The notes under the pieces were generated by a model, which was not told where the DNA came from, made no database searches, and saw nothing but the letters and a program-made list of their open reading frames with translations. The position numbers and the translations under genes were made by a program. From Hydrogenovibrio crunogenus (GTDB lineage: Bacteria; Pseudomonadota; Gammaproteobacteria; Thiomicrospirales; Thiomicrospiraceae): a stretch of DNA of 64,000 bases. Where the stretch lies: assembly GCF_004786015.1 (NCBI RefSeq), contig NZ_CP032096.1, positions 186,001 to 250,000 of the forward strand, given 5' to 3'. Every line of letters starts with the position of its first letter. The first letter of the stretch is position 1. Positions 1 through 10,057 of this stretch are shown in pieces.

Positions 1-860
1 TTAAAGAAAAAGGTTATACCATCGCGCTAGATGACTTTATCTTCAAACAAAAATTGGTGCCTCTGATCAAGTTAGCCGATCTGATTAAGTTTGACGTTCA
101 GTATGTCAAATTAGAGAATTTACCGGTCTTGTTTAATAAAGTTAAAACGGTGACCCGAGCAAAAATCGTGGCTGAGCGGGTAGAGACCAAAGAAATGTTT
201 GCTGCTTGTAAAGAGGCGGGAGCTGATTATTTTCAAGGGTACTTCTTTGCCAAACCGGAAATTATCACGGGGCAGCAACTTAGTGTGAATCAATTGAATT
301 TGATGCAATTGCTCGAAAAAATTGCGGATGAAGACATTAGCTTGGATGACTTGGTCAATGTCATTGAAAAAGATGTGGGGCTGTCGCACAAGTTAATGAA
401 GTTTGCCGAGCAATACCGTAACGCCCGGATGCCAACCTTTTCAAGTTTAAAAGAAGTGATGAGTTTATTTGGATTAAAGCGGGTGCAGTCGTGGGCGACG
501 ATGTTATCGCTGGCCGCATTAAATGATGTCTTACCTGAAGTGTTTAACCTTGCAAGAGTGCGAGCGATTTTTATGCGCCGATTAGCTCAAAATAAAGGCT
601 TAACGAATGTTGACAGTTATTATTTAGCCGGGCTCTTTTCGTTGCTGGATACTCTGATGGGAAAAGCGTTAGAAGAGCTTTTGTCACAGTTACCCATTAA
701 TGATGCAATAAAAATAGGTCTTGTTGAAGGGCAAGGAGTGTACGGAGATCTCTTGGCGACGGCTCAGCGATATGAAAATATCGCTGTAGACATTGAAGAA
801 CCTGGGGTGGCAGCGCTTTATTTTGAGGCGATTGCTGAAGCTTCAAAACAAGCGATTTAA
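1..860 (+). CDS. EAL-HDOD signalling protein, 5' end outside the window
   Basis: The reading frame is open from base 3, so the gene starts upstream of the window. The visible part begins inside an EAL domain: IALDD, then IKFDVQ, AERVETKE and the closing YFQGYFFAKP are recognisable landmarks. An HDOD domain follows (from about DISLDDLVNVIEKDVGLSHKL to the end). This EAL plus HDOD arrangement is known from the YuxH-like family. The EAL half has lost some catalytic spacing (DDFIF where DDFG is usual), so it may sense or bind c-di-GMP and not degrade it. It ends 27 bases before the convergent metH gene. The family call is firm; the activity is inferred. Confidence 0.8.
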   Translation, partial: KEKGYTIALDDFIFKQKLVPLIKLADLIKFDVQYVKLENLPVLFNKVKTVTRAKIVAERVETKEMFAACKEAGADYFQGYFFAKPEIITGQQLSVNQLNLMQLLEKIADEDISLDDLVNVIEKDVGLSHKLMKFAEQYRNARMPTFSSLKEVMSLFGLKRVQSWATMLSLAALNDVLPEVFNLARVRAIFMRRLAQNKGLTNVDSYYLAGLFSLLDTLMGKALEELLSQLPINDAIKIGLVEGQGVYGDLLATAQRYENIAVDIEEPGVAALYFEAIAEASKQAI

Positions 861-887
861 CCTAGGAAGGTATTTAGAGAGGTTAGG

Positions 888-3800
888 TTAATTGGCAAAA
901 TCTTCTGGATCATATCCCAAGTTCGGTGCCAGCCACTTCTCAGTTTCTTCAATTGACCAGCCTTTACGAACTGCATAGTCTTCCACTTGATCTCGGCCAA
1001 TTGATCCGACGCCGAAATAGCGAGATTCTGGGTGGGCGAAATAGGTTCCGGAAACCGCAGCCGTTGGCGTCATCGCAAAACTTTCGGTGATTTCCAACCC
1101 AATTGTCTCATCTGGTTTGATTAAATCCCAGAGAATGCCTTTTTCAGTATGATCTGGGCAGGCTGGGTAACCCGCTGCCGGGCGAATGCCTTGATACCGT
1201 TCACGAATGATGTCTTCGTTTTCAAGCTGTTCATCGGGCGCATAGCCCCAATCTTCCTTACGAACCATTTCATGCAATGTTTCGGCAAAGGCCTCAGCAA
1301 AACGATCTGCCAATGCTTTCAGCATGATCGCATGGTAATCATCATGTTCCTTTTCAAAGCGCTCGACATGTTCATCGATGCCAATACCCGCTGTCACGGC
1401 AAAGAAGCCAATGTAGTCAGCGACGCCACTTTCTTTCGGAGCAATAAAATCGGACAGACAGTTGTTCGCTCCACCGCGTTTTTTCTCCGCTTGTTGACGT
1501 AAATGATGGAAGGTATGAAGCACTTCAGTTCGGCTTTCATCTGTGTAGACTTCAATATCATCCCCAACTCGATTGGCAGGATAGAATCCGTATACGGCTT
1601 TTGCTGTCAGCCAATTTTCATCAATGATTTTGGTCAGCATGGCTTGAGCATCGGCAAACACTTTGCGCGCTTCTTCTCCCACCACTTTGTCGTCTAAAAT
1701 TCTTGGATAAAGACCATGCAACTCCCAAGACTGGAAGAAAGGGGACCAATCAAAGCGTTCCAGTAGTTTGTCTAATGGAAAATTCTCAAGCACTTTGGTG
1801 CCGAGGAAGCTTGGCTTAATAGGTGTGTAATTCTCCCAGGCCTGGTCGTTCAAAGCAGGGTTTAAGCGCGCTTGTTTAATCGGGATGCGCTTGACCTGCT
1901 TGGCGCGTGCTTTACGTTCCTCTCGGACTTGTTCGTATTCGGCTTTGATTTTGGCGGCAAATGTCTCTTTCAAGTCGTTTGAAATTAAGCTTTGCGCGAC
2001 CCCAACCGCACGTGAGGCATCTTTGACATAAACCACCGGATGATCGTATTGCGGTTCGATTTTAACCGCCGTATGTGCTTTGGAAGTAGTGGCGCCACCA
2101 ATCAGCAATGGAAGGTTCATGCCACGCTCTTGCATCAATTTGGCGACATTGACCATTTCTTCAAGAGACGGTGTGATGAGGCCTGATAGCCCGATGACAT
2201 TGGCATTTTGCTCAATGGCGGTATCGAGGATTTTTTCGGCAGGCACCATGACCCCCAAGTCGATGACTTCAAAGTTATTACATTGCAGCACGACGCCGAC
2301 AATGTTTTTACCGATATCATGTACATCCCCTTTCACGGTGGCCATGACAATTTTACCTTGCACCTGTCCTTCTGATTTTTCTGCTTCCAGATAAGGATCA
2401 AGATACGCCACTGCGCGTTTCATGACGCGTGCCGATTTCACCACCTGAGGAAGAAACATTTTCCCGGAACCGAATAAATCTCCGACGACATTCATGCCGT
2501 CCATTAAAGGGCCTTCAATGACATTAATCGGTGCACCTAGCTTTTGATAGGCTTCTTCGGTATCTGCTTCAATATAGTCGGTGATGCCTTTCACCAAAGA
2601 GTGTTCCAGTCGTTTTTCAACCGTCGTCTCTCGCCAGGCGGTATCAGCCACTTTAGTGGCAGCCTGACCGTCGCCACGATATTCTTCGGCCACTTCCAAT
2701 AAGCGTTCGCCTGCCTCAGGGTCTTTATTGAGGATGACGTCTTCAACCGCCACACGCAGTTTTTCGGGAAGATCATCATAAATCGCCATTTGACCGGCAT
2801 TCACAATCCCCATGTCCATGCCTTCTTTGATGGCATAGTATAAAAAGACCGAGTGGATGGCTTCACGTACCGGGTTATTGCCTCGGAAGGAGAAAGAGAC
2901 GTTGGACACCCCGCCGGATACTTTGGCATAAGGCAGATTTTGTTTGATCCAGGTGACGGCATTGATGAAATCTAGACCATAATTATTGTGCTCTTCAATT
3001 CCCGTCGCCACGGCGAAGATGTTAGGGTCAAAAATGATGTCTTGTGGCAAGAAGCCTACTTTTTGAGTCAAGACGTTATAAGAGCGTTCACAAATTTCGA
3101 TTTTTCGTGCTAAGGTGTCGGCTTGGCCGTCCTCATCAAAAGCCATTACAATGGCGGCGGCACCATATTTTTTGACCAGTTTGGCCTGTTTGATAAAAGC
3201 GTCTTCTCCCTCTTTCAAAGAGATGGAGTTCACCACGCCTTTGCCCTGGATACATTTCAGGCCAGCCTCGATGACTTCCCACTTAGAAGAGTCAATCATA
3301 ATCGGAACACGGGAGGCTTCCGGCTCAGAGGCCAGCAGGTTCAAAAACTTCACCATGCAGGCTTTCGCATCCAGCATCCCCTCATCCATATTGACATCGA
3401 TGATTTGAGCGCCGTCTTCTACTTGTTTCACTGCGATATCAATCGCTTCGTTGTAGTTTTCTTCAATGATAAGACGCTTGAACTTCGCAGAGCCGGTGAC
3501 ATTGTTACGCTCACCCACATTAACAAACAAACTGCTGTCATCAATGTTCAGCGGTTCTAAACCGGATAGGCGACAGGCTGGCGAAATTGCAGGCAAGGTT
3601 CGAGCCGGGTGTGCCAATGCGGCATGGGCCATGGCTTCAACATGATCCGGAGTGGTACCACAACAGCCGCCAATAATGTTTAACCACCCTTTTTCGGCCC
3701 AAACGGCGATTTCTTTTGCCATTTGCTCAGGAGTTTCATCATATTCTCCAAATTCATTCGGTAACCCGGCGTTTGGATGCACAGAGACGTAGGCTTCACA

Positions 3801-4607
3801 GACTCGACTCAGCTCTTCAACATATTGACGAAGTTCCTCTGGGCCTAAGGCGCAGTTTAATCCGATGGAAAGCGGTTGTGCATGGGCGACTGCATTGTAG
3901 AATGCTTCGGTGGTTTGGCCTGACAAGGTACGTCCGGAGGCATCCGTGATGGTGCCTGAGAGCATAATCGGGACTTCATACCCGATTTCTTCTTCAACCT
4001 CTTTCACTGCAAAAATAGCGGCTTTAGCATTCAGTGTGTCGAAAATGGTTTCAATCAGAATGACATCTGCGCCGCCTTTTAATAAGGCATGGGTCGCTTG
4101 CTTGTAAGCCGTGACCAGCTCATCAAAGTGGGTATTTCGTTTGCCGGGATCATTTACATCTGGCGAAATCGACGCGGTTCGATTGGTTGGCCCAAGCACA
4201 CCCGCCACAAAACGGGGTTTGCCATCTTCTTTTTCGGCGATTTCACACGCTTCGCGTGCCACGGTAGCTGCCGCAATATTGAGCTCGGTGACGATGTCTT
4301 GCATGTCATAATCCGCTTGAGCGATGGTGGTGGCATTGAATGAATTGGTTTCAATGAGGTCCGCCCCTTGGCGTAGAAAAGCCAAGTGAATGTCTCGAAT
4401 CATTGCCGGTTGTGTCATCGCCAAGATATCATTATTGCCTTTGATATCCATGTGATAGTCGGTAAAGCGTTCTCCTCGAAAATCTTCTTCACTGAGGGTG
4501 AGGTCTTGTACCATTGTTCCCATTGCACCATCCAGCACCACGATGCGCTGACTCAGTAAGCTTCTTAATTGAGCAATTCTTGTAGGACGATTTTCAAATT
4601 CGGACAT
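888..4607 (-). CDS. metH: Cobalamin-dependent methionine synthase MetH
   Basis: Transfers a methyl group from 5-methyltetrahydrofolate through cobalamin to homocysteine, making methionine. About 1239 residues, the normal full length. Domains in order: homocysteine-binding domain with zinc ligands Cys252 (GLNCALG) and Cys315-Cys316 (GGCCGTTP); pterin-binding domain; cobalamin cap and Rossmann domain with the DxHxxG motif (GDVHDIG, His763); C-terminal AdoMet reactivation domain. I chose the ATG at 4607 (MSEFENRP) because GAAGAAGTGTT precedes it and family homology starts there; an in-frame start 29 codons upstream adds unrelated residues. Divergent from trmA across about 280 bases. A 20-bp palindrome lies about 70 bases upstream. 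I see no cobalamin riboswitch consensus. Confidence 0.97.
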   Translation of the reverse strand: MSEFENRPTRIAQLRSLLSQRIVVLDGAMGTMVQDLTLSEEDFRGERFTDYHMDIKGNNDILAMTQPAMIRDIHLAFLRQGADLIETNSFNATTIAQADYDMQDIVTELNIAAATVAREACEIAEKEDGKPRFVAGVLGPTNRTASISPDVNDPGKRNTHFDELVTAYKQATHALLKGGADVILIETIFDTLNAKAAIFAVKEVEEEIGYEVPIMLSGTITDASGRTLSGQTTEAFYNAVAHAQPLSIGLNCALGPEELRQYVEELSRVCEAYVSVHPNAGLPNEFGEYDETPEQMAKEIAVWAEKGWLNIIGGCCGTTPDHVEAMAHAALAHPARTLPAISPACRLSGLEPLNIDDSSLFVNVGERNNVTGSAKFKRLIIEENYNEAIDIAVKQVEDGAQIIDVNMDEGMLDAKACMVKFLNLLASEPEASRVPIMIDSSKWEVIEAGLKCIQGKGVVNSISLKEGEDAFIKQAKLVKKYGAAAIVMAFDEDGQADTLARKIEICERSYNVLTQKVGFLPQDIIFDPNIFAVATGIEEHNNYGLDFINAVTWIKQNLPYAKVSGGVSNVSFSFRGNNPVREAIHSVFLYYAIKEGMDMGIVNAGQMAIYDDLPEKLRVAVEDVILNKDPEAGERLLEVAEEYRGDGQAATKVADTAWRETTVEKRLEHSLVKGITDYIEADTEEAYQKLGAPINVIEGPLMDGMNVVGDLFGSGKMFLPQVVKSARVMKRAVAYLDPYLEAEKSEGQVQGKIVMATVKGDVHDIGKNIVGVVLQCNNFEVIDLGVMVPAEKILDTAIEQNANVIGLSGLITPSLEEMVNVAKLMQERGMNLPLLIGGATTSKAHTAVKIEPQYDHPVVYVKDASRAVGVAQSLISNDLKETFAAKIKAEYEQVREERKARAKQVKRIPIKQARLNPALNDQAWENYTPIKPSFLGTKVLENFPLDKLLERFDWSPFFQSWELHGLYPRILDDKVVGEEARKVFADAQAMLTKIIDENWLTAKAVYGFYPANRVGDDIEVYTDESRTEVLHTFHHLRQQAEKKRGGANNCLSDFIAPKESGVADYIGFFAVTAGIGIDEHVERFEKEHDDYHAIMLKALADRFAEAFAETLHEMVRKEDWGYAPDEQLENEDIIRERYQGIRPAAGYPACPDHTEKGILWDLIKPDETIGLEITESFAMTPTAAVSGTYFAHPESRYFGVGSIGRDQVEDYAVRKGWSIEETEKWLAPNLGYDPEDFAN

Positions 4608-4676
4608 AACACTTCTTCTAAGGCAATGAAAAAAGCGATATTTTAACATAATTGAAAGGATGGCATCATAAGGAGT

Positions 4677-4696
4677 CAATGACTTTAAAGTCATTG
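4677..4696. promoter_or_regulatory. Perfect 20-bp palindrome upstream of metH
   Basis: CAATGACTTTAAAGTCATTG is self-complementary over 20 bases and lies 70 bases upstream of the chosen metH start, in the metH-trmA intergenic region. It could be an operator for a dimeric regulator of metH. Alternatively it could form a hairpin: on the plus strand it is followed about 12 bases later by a run of T. Which role is real cannot be decided from the sequence. Confidence 0.4.
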
Positions 4697-4725
4697 CTTT
4701 AGTCTGGTTTTTTAATAAAAAATAG

Positions 4726-4735
4726 CCAGGCCTGG
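4726..4735. repeat. CCAGGCCTGG palindrome between metH and trmA
   Basis: This copy, extended to a 12-base palindrome by G and C (GCCAGGCCTGGC), lies about 30 bases trmA-ward of the larger palindrome at 4677-4696 in the divergent intergenic region. Its place between two divergent genes does not fit a simple terminator role. Confidence 0.6.
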
Positions 4736-4886
4736 CTCGTTTTGAAGAAAATGACGCAAAAGGGTATCCCAGGTGTTAATCTCGTTACGCTAGGATAAAT
4801 CATTGAGTCGATTTATTGTTTCGGTGCGGTTTGTTATACTTTGTCGCTAATATCATGCCTTTTATCAATATAAGAAATCATAAAAC

Positions 4887-6011
4887 ATGTTGTGTCAAAC
4901 CTATCCTGAGACTTATGCGGAGCAATTCGCAGAGAAAACCCTTCGTTTAAAACAGTTACTGGGAGAGCTGCCTAATTTTGAAGCGTTTGCTTCCGATCCT
5001 GAACATTATCGCGCTCGCGCCGAGTTTAGAGTTTGGCATGAAGGTGATCAAACCGATTACATTATGTTTGATCAACAAAGCAAAGAAAAGGTAGCCATTC
5101 ATCATTGTCCGATGGCGTTAGAATCCATCGCAACCCTCATGCCTAAATTAATGGCACACATTGTGCAGATACCGGTCTTAAGACAAAAATTATTTCAGGT
5201 GGATTTTCTGGCAACCTTTAGCGGGGAAATGTTGGTGACGCTCATTTATCGAAAGTCTTTACAAACCAAAACGGAGACGGGGGTGGAAAACGATGCTGCT
5301 TGGATTGCAGCGGCGAATGCCCTGCGAGGTGAATTGCCAATCACCCATATTATTGGGCGAGCTCGTAAACAAAAGATCTGTTTAGATAAGGATTATGTGA
5401 TTGAAAAACTTCAAGTCGATCAACAAACCTTTATTTATCAACAGATTGAAAACAGTTTTACCCAGCCGAATGCGAAAATGGCACAGAATATGTTGCATTG
5501 GGCACGAAAGATGGCAGCAAAAGCCAATCCTGATAAAGAGAAGGACCTCATTGAACTGTATTGCGGAAATGGGCACTTTTCAATTGCGTTGTCTGACCAG
5601 TTTCATCGGGTATTAGCGACAGAGATTTCCAAAACCTCCGTGGCCTCAGCGCAGTTTAATATTGAAGCCAATCAGGTTGATAATGTTACCGTTGTGAAAA
5701 TGGCCGCGGAAGAAATTTCTGCCGCCTTACAAGGTGAGACTTTTTTCCGGTTAAAAGACATTGATTTGAACACCTATGCGTTTAATACCATTTTTGTTGA
5801 CCCGCCTCGTTCTGGTTTGGATGATTTAACCCGTCAAATGGTCACCGAATTCGATCATATTATTTATATTTCTTGTAATCCAGAAACGCTGGCGACGGAT
5901 TTGGAAGCGATTCAACAAACCCATGATATTTTGGAAACGGCGTTATTTGACCAGTTCCCTTATACTCATCATATTGAAAGTGGCGTATTTTTAAAAAGGA
6001 AACCTAAATGA
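4887..6011 (+). CDS. trmA: tRNA (uracil-54-C5)-methyltransferase TrmA
   Basis: Makes ribothymidine at position 54 of the tRNA T-loop using S-adenosylmethionine. 374 residues, close to the E. coli enzyme. The N-terminal half ([17 protein letters not shown]) matches the TrmA-specific region. The SAM-binding motif reads [12 protein letters not shown] near residue 225. The catalytic cysteine is Cys330 in [13 protein letters not shown], with [10 protein letters not shown] before it. The stop overlaps the start of the next gene by four bases (ATGA), so the two are probably translated together. No iron-sulfur cluster cysteines of the RlmD type are seen at the N-terminus, which favours TrmA. Confidence 0.95.
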   Translation: MLCQTYPETYAEQFAEKTLRLKQLLGELPNFEAFASDPEHYRARAEFRVWHEGDQTDYIMFDQQSKEKVAIHHCPMALESIATLMPKLMAHIVQIPVLRQKLFQVDFLATFSGEMLVTLIYRKSLQTKTETGVENDAAWIAAANALRGELPITHIIGRARKQKICLDKDYVIEKLQVDQQTFIYQQIENSFTQPNAKMAQNMLHWARKMAAKANPDKEKDLIELYCGNGHFSIALSDQFHRVLATEISKTSVASAQFNIEANQVDNVTVVKMAAEEISAALQGETFFRLKDIDLNTYAFNTIFVDPPRSGLDDLTRQMVTEFDHIIYISCNPETLATDLEAIQQTHDILETALFDQFPYTHHIESGVFLKRKPK

Positions 6012-6772
6012 TTTTAGCTTGGATTGGAGCTCTCTTTATTGGCTTAAGCCTTGGTTTGTTAGGTTCGGGCGGTTCAATTTTAACCGTGCCGGTATTGGTT
6101 TATGTGGTGGGGCAAGATCCTAAAATCGCCATTGCCGGCTCTTTGATGATTGTCGGTATCATCAGCGTTTTTTCTGCGTTGCCTTACGCTCGACAAGGAC
6201 TGGTGAAATGGCGAACCGTTTTTATTTTTGGGATACCCGGTATGTTAGGCGCCTTTTTGGGTGCTTGGGGCGCACACTATGTTTCAAACGCTATTCAGAT
6301 GCTGATTTTTGCGGCCTTGTTGCTGTCAGCAGCTTACTTGATGTTTCGGCCGGTTAAATTGGATGCAGAAACTCCAACTCAAGAACGTGCCATATATAAA
6401 ATTGCTTTAGATGGGTTGGCAGTGGGGGCCGTGACTGGGCTTGTTGGTGTTGGCGGTGGTTTTTTGATTATTCCAGCGCTGGTATTGCTGGGTGGACTGT
6501 CCATGCGGTTGGCAGTGGGGACCAGCTTGGTGATTATTGCCGCGAAGTCTTTTGTCGGGTTTTACGAATATCTGCATGTTCTGGAGTCGTTGTCGTTATC
6601 AATTGACTGGCATATTATTGGTATTTTTTCCGCCATAGGCGTCGTTGGTGGTTGGCTAGGGCATCGAGTAAGCAGTCATGTTGATCAGGCTTTGTTGAAA
6701 CGGATTTTTGCGTTTTTCCTGGTTATTATGGGCGCGTATATCTTGTATAAAAACATGCCTTCTCTTTTCTAG
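6008..6772 (+). CDS. TSUP-family membrane permease (TauE/SafE-like)
   Basis: 254 residues with about eight hydrophobic segments. Two related halves each carry a glycine-rich loop ([19 protein letters not shown] near the N-terminus and [18 protein letters not shown] near residue 145), the hallmark of the TSUP (sulfite exporter TauE/SafE) family in the inner membrane. Family members move sulfur oxyanions or organosulfonates, but the substrate cannot be read from the sequence. It overlaps trmA by four bases and is followed 12 bases later by the LpxR-like gene, so the three may form one transcription unit. A sulfur-compound role would suit a sulfur oxidiser; that is an inference. Confidence 0.85.
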   Translation: MILAWIGALFIGLSLGLLGSGGSILTVPVLVYVVGQDPKIAIAGSLMIVGIISVFSALPYARQGLVKWRTVFIFGIPGMLGAFLGAWGAHYVSNAIQMLIFAALLLSAAYLMFRPVKLDAETPTQERAIYKIALDGLAVGAVTGLVGVGGGFLIIPALVLLGGLSMRLAVGTSLVIIAAKSFVGFYEYLHVLESLSLSIDWHIIGIFSAIGVVGGWLGHRVSSHVDQALLKRIFAFFLVIMGAYILYKNMPSLF

Positions 6773-6784
6773 TTGAGTTTGTAG

Positions 6785-7732
6785 ATGAATTGGCGAGTGC
6801 TCATTTTTTGGTTCGGTTTCACTGGTACCTCATTGGTCTCAGCCGGCCAAATCAATGTTCAACTGGATAATGACGTTGTGTTTGGTACGGACCGTCAATA
6901 TACCGGTGGGTTTGAGGTTCGTTGGACAGAGGATCAAATCCCTGTGGTGGACGCACTGCTGTCTCCTTTTGAGTCGTTTTTGCCAAGTAAAAATATTTCT
7001 GGTTTCAAGCAGGTTGACCAACTTGCGGTGTGTACAGAACTCTATACCTTGCAACAAAAAACCGAACACGGTAATGAAGCCGTCAGTAACTCGGCTTGGA
7101 CGCATATCGATTGGCGTCGTTTTTATTGGTATGGTAAAAACCAATCTATTTTGGACTTTCGTGCTGGATGGATTGGACCGAGCAGTGGCGGGCGGCAAAT
7201 TCAAGATGGTGTTCATTCCTTAATAGGAAATGACAATGCGTCGGGATGGGATAAACAGGTTCCAGACCAACCGACTTTACAGGTCGGCTTTGAAAATAGG
7301 CATAGGTTTTTCAGTTCTGAAAATCAGCATTTTAAAGTAGGTCATTCCTTGTCTGGAGCGGTTGGGTCTCCACAAATTTATGCAGCAGCAGGCATCGGTA
7401 TGCAATACGGTGTTGATATGGAAGCGGTGATGAGTTTTAATCGTTTAAACCACCTGATAGTCCCTGAAAAAGGATTTGGTTGGTTGGTCTTCATCGATGC
7501 TTCTGTTCGTTACGAAGCTTACAATGCCTTTCGGGATGGACGTTTGTTTGTCAATGAAAGAACCTCATTGAAACCAGCGAATGACTTTATTCCCTCTGTT
7601 CAGTATGGTGCCGGGTTTGTTTATAATAAAGTCTCAGTCGTTTTGTCGGGCAGCTCTTTTGGTAAGTTTTACCGTGAACAAACCGAAGACGTCTTTCGTT
7701 TTGCCTCTTTGATTGTGTCCTTTCCCGTATAG
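6785..7732 (+). CDS. LpxR-like outer-membrane lipid A 3'-O-deacylase
   Basis: 315 residues with a signal peptide (hydrophobic stretch to Ala20). The mature protein opens with INVQLDNDVVFGTDRQYTGG, matching the first strand of LpxR with its Asn-Asp pair (Asn29, Asp30). Further on, GWIGPSSGG and IQDGVHSLIG (His144) match the catalytic region. LpxR is a 12-stranded outer-membrane barrel that removes the 3'-acyloxyacyl chain of lipid A; this length and pattern fit DUF2219/LpxR. It sits 12 bases after the TSUP gene and ends convergently with the DUF3616 gene. The lipid substrate in this organism is inferred from family only. Confidence 0.85.
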   Translation: MNWRVLIFWFGFTGTSLVSAGQINVQLDNDVVFGTDRQYTGGFEVRWTEDQIPVVDALLSPFESFLPSKNISGFKQVDQLAVCTELYTLQQKTEHGNEAVSNSAWTHIDWRRFYWYGKNQSILDFRAGWIGPSSGGRQIQDGVHSLIGNDNASGWDKQVPDQPTLQVGFENRHRFFSSENQHFKVGHSLSGAVGSPQIYAAAGIGMQYGVDMEAVMSFNRLNHLIVPEKGFGWLVFIDASVRYEAYNAFRDGRLFVNERTSLKPANDFIPSVQYGAGFVYNKVSVVLSGSSFGKFYREQTEDVFRFASLIVSFPV

Positions 7733-7739
7733 CTTTTCT

Positions 7740-8693
7740 TTAATCCAGCAATTTGATTCCACCATTCTTTAAACCATCCTGACCGACCCAAAACAGCAAG
7801 TTTGACTCTTGGTTCAGCCTGTTAACAACAAGTGCTTCAGGCTTGCCGAGGGGGCGATCCAGTGTTTTTAGGTAAGGAAGCGGTGTTAAGTGAGCTTTAC
7901 CGTTCCATACATGAACATGGTAAACATTGGGTATGTTGTTGACGGGGCCTGATAGTAAATAGAGTTTGTCTTCGAAAGCAACCATGTCTCGAATACCCAA
8001 TCCCCCTAAATTAACCAGCTTTAGTTTAGGCGTTTTCACAGAGAATTTTTTGTCCTTAAGTGTCAACTTCAATATCGGAACCAGATTGCCTCTTAAAACC
8101 GGCCCTCTGAAACCGATATATAAATGGTTTTCGCTGACGGCTATCCCTTCAATGTCGATGCCGTTCTCTTTACCTGGCAATGCTGTAAAGGGCTCGAGAA
8201 TAGGGGTATCTTGTATAATAGGCATGAGTGAAAAAGCTTTTATTTGCCGGGCGTTTAGCCGATTATCGAGCTGGATTTGAAACAGCTGGTTGCGCGCAGG
8301 TTCATCATGAATGAGCGTGAGGCGTTTGATATTTTGTTTATTAGAGGCGTCTGATTTTATCTTTTTTCGTTTTTTAGCGTGTGATCCCACGGCATAGAGA
8401 TAAGGCGCTTGCCAAGCCAGTCCTTCAATATCCAGTTCGTCTTTTCCCGGAGTGAGTGTGATTTTATTTCTGGGCAAAGCTATAAATTCATTTCCTTGGC
8501 GCGCTAAAACTTGAATGGCGGTGCCTTCATCGGTTGCCAACGCCATGAAATTTTCTGTGATGACCATGCCACTAATATTGTCAGGGTCAATAGAAAGTTT
8601 TCCTTTGATAGAAATATCAGTAGATGATGCCGAACCCAAGCCTGGAATGAAAAGCCCGAGCACCAAGAAAATAACCATTGAAGGGAAAGTCAT
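7740..8693 (-). CDS. DUF3616 protein, probably exported
   Basis: 317 residues from the ATG at 8693, which gives an N-terminal hydrophobic signal sequence ending near GLGSASS. A longer in-frame start exists at 8807 but puts about 38 residues in front of the signal. The body shows DUF3616 landmarks: DIEGLAWQAPYLYAVGSHAKKRK, a second DIEGIAVSENHLYIGFRGP, and GLGIRDMVAFEDKLYLLSGP. The repeated short strands suggest a beta-propeller-like fold. The function of the family is unknown to me. Ends seven bases from the convergent LpxR-like gene. Confidence 0.8.
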   Translation of the reverse strand: MTFPSMVIFLVLGLFIPGLGSASSTDISIKGKLSIDPDNISGMVITENFMALATDEGTAIQVLARQGNEFIALPRNKITLTPGKDELDIEGLAWQAPYLYAVGSHAKKRKKIKSDASNKQNIKRLTLIHDEPARNQLFQIQLDNRLNARQIKAFSLMPIIQDTPILEPFTALPGKENGIDIEGIAVSENHLYIGFRGPVLRGNLVPILKLTLKDKKFSVKTPKLKLVNLGGLGIRDMVAFEDKLYLLSGPVNNIPNVYHVHVWNGKAHLTPLPYLKTLDRPLGKPEALVVNRLNQESNLLFWVGQDGLKNGGIKLLD

Positions 8694-8781
8694 TGTAATA
8701 GGACCTTTGAGAGAGTCGTTCGTATGAAAAATGATAGAGATTATAGCGGGAAATATGCGATAGGGTGTGTGTTGTGTGTAC

Positions 8782-8823
8782 AAAAAAAGTAGGTGCTCAA
8801 CACTCACAGGAGTGAGGTTGAGC
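8782..8823 (-). terminator. Intrinsic terminator of the ferritin gene
   Basis: On the minus strand an inverted repeat starting GCTCAAC and ending GTTGAGC, with an inner CTCAC/GTGAG stem, is followed by seven T residues. It starts about ten bases past the ferritin stop codon, the expected place for a Rho-independent terminator. Confidence 0.75.
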
Positions 8824-8830
8824 AGAGCAG

Positions 8831-9331
8831 TTAGTCTTTTATAAAGCGCAAATAATTATCCATGATATGCAATTGCTGTCCTGGTTGACCATTGAAACCA
8901 AGCATTTCGGCTTTGCTGATGATTTTTCCAAACAATACTTCTTCTTCATGTTGTTCGGCAATAAACCACTCAATAAAGTTAAAGGTCGTATAATCTTGCA
9001 GCTCAAACGCCGTCTTCGCAAGATGGTTAATCATTTCCGTGACTTTTAACTCATGTTGGTAAGCAGCCTGAATGACATCCATTAAGGTATCGAATTCACT
9101 AGGCGGCTCTTCAATAGAACCAATTTTGACAGGAATACTGCATTCGGACATATAATCAAATATCTTGTCCATATGGGTTCGTTCTTCCATGCTGTGACCA
9201 CGAAAGAAAAGTGCAGCCCCTTCCAGTCCAGCATTTTCACACCAGGCACTGAGCTGTAGATAGACACTTGAGGCATAATACTCAGCATTCACTTGCTTGT
9301 TCAATAGTGTTGCAATTTCAGGTTTAAGCAT
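8831..9331 (-). CDS. ftnA: Ferritin, bacterial FtnA type
   Basis: 166 residues, normal for the 24-subunit bacterial ferritin that stores iron in the cytoplasm. Ferroxidase-site pattern is visible: Glu in NAEYYASSVYLQLSAW, EERTHMDKIFDYM in the second helix, and AEQHEEEVLFGKII in the fourth. The start (MLKPEIATLLNKQVNAEY) is preceded by CAGGAGG. A promoter-like pair and a terminator flank it, so it is probably monocistronic. The heme-uptake genes next door put it in an iron-handling neighbourhood. No heme-binding methionine of the bacterioferritin type is obvious. Confidence 0.95.
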   Translation of the reverse strand: MLKPEIATLLNKQVNAEYYASSVYLQLSAWCENAGLEGAALFFRGHSMEERTHMDKIFDYMSECSIPVKIGSIEEPPSEFDTLMDVIQAAYQHELKVTEMINHLAKTAFELQDYTTFNFIEWFIAEQHEEEVLFGKIISKAEMLGFNGQPGQQLHIMDNYLRFIKD

Positions 9332-9392
9332 GATCTTGCCTCCTGTTGTTTTGCGATGAGGGTTATTTCAGAATTAAAATACCGCTAAATTC

Positions 9393-9422
9393 ATTATAGA
9401 AGACACTTAGGGTCAATTTCAA
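9393..9422 (-). promoter_or_regulatory. Sigma70-like promoter of the ferritin gene
   Basis: On the minus strand TTGAAA (9422-9417) and a perfect TATAAT (9398-9393) are 18 bases apart, upstream of the ferritin start at 9331. No clear Fur box was identified. The assignment is by consensus match only. Confidence 0.5.
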
Positions 9423-9940
9423 ATGGAATCAACACTTTGATTTTTAAAAGAAAATACTTTTTTGATTTGTTCGGGTTCTAATGGATAAGCTTGTCCAAAT
9501 CCTTTGACGTAAAGCCCCGATACAGGGTGAAGTTGGAACAAGTGAAAGTCTGGAAGGGAGCGTAAAGTCTGGATGATTTCACCAAAGTGTGATTCAAATG
9601 TATCCAGTGTCGATTGCCAGAGAGCTTCCTCCCGCGAAATAGGATGGGATTTCATTTGTAGCTGGATTCGCTGTCGAGCAAAAATGGTTTCCGCCTTTTC
9701 TTCCGGTTCCATGATCAAGACACTGGCTTGAGGGTGATTCAGTAAGTTTGAAGTGTGCTGCGCTAATGCTGAAACAAAAATATAAAGGGTTTCTTGAGAC
9801 AGAATAAAAGGTGCATAGCTGGCATGCGGCGTCTTTGGATCACTAAGTGTCGATAATAGAAGACTTTGCTGAGAGTGTATTAATCTAGCACACTGTTGAT
9901 AAGTGCTTGTCGACCAGTTAGGCGATTTAAGTTGCGGCAT
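9419..9940 (-). CDS. HugZ/HutZ-family heme-utilisation protein
   Basis: About 173 residues of the pyridoxamine-phosphate-oxidase-like split-barrel fold: HASYAPFILSQETLYIFVSALAQHTSNLLNHPQASVLI is followed by AETIFARQRIQLQ and a C-terminal FHLFQLHPVSGLYVKGFGQAYPL, all typical of HugZ/HutZ. These cytoplasmic proteins bind heme and take part in its breakdown. The ATG at 9940 is chosen because AGGAAAG precedes it; an in-frame TTG at 9967 is weaker. It is divergent from hmuU-hmuV, supporting a heme-iron role. HugZ enzymes usually have a C-terminal His needed for heme binding; here the tail is short, so heme oxygenase activity is uncertain. Confidence 0.75.
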   Translation of the reverse strand: MPQLKSPNWSTSTYQQCARLIHSQQSLLLSTLSDPKTPHASYAPFILSQETLYIFVSALAQHTSNLLNHPQASVLIMEPEEKAETIFARQRIQLQMKSHPISREEALWQSTLDTFESHFGEIIQTLRSLPDFHLFQLHPVSGLYVKGFGQAYPLEPEQIKKVFSFKNQSVDSI

Positions 9941-10057
9941 AAGCTTTCCTAAGCATAATAAAGTCAAAAGCCATTCTATGATAGAGGATTCTATTAGACG
10001 TGTAAAAGGGTAGAATGGTCTTTAATTTTTTAACTTCAGCAACAAGAGTGTTTTATT

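Noticed and set aside
861-887. Terminator between the EAL-HDOD gene and metH
   Set aside because: A weak inverted repeat (TAACCTA/TAGGTTA with an 18-base loop) has no T-run, so it cannot be supported as a terminator.
2080-2394. ORFs opposite metH and other long genes
   Set aside because: They lie fully inside well-supported genes on the other strand, have no family match and no ribosome sites.
4608-4886. Cobalamin riboswitch upstream of metH
   Set aside because: No B12-box-like conserved sequence was found; only the 20-bp palindrome and the repeat copy are present.
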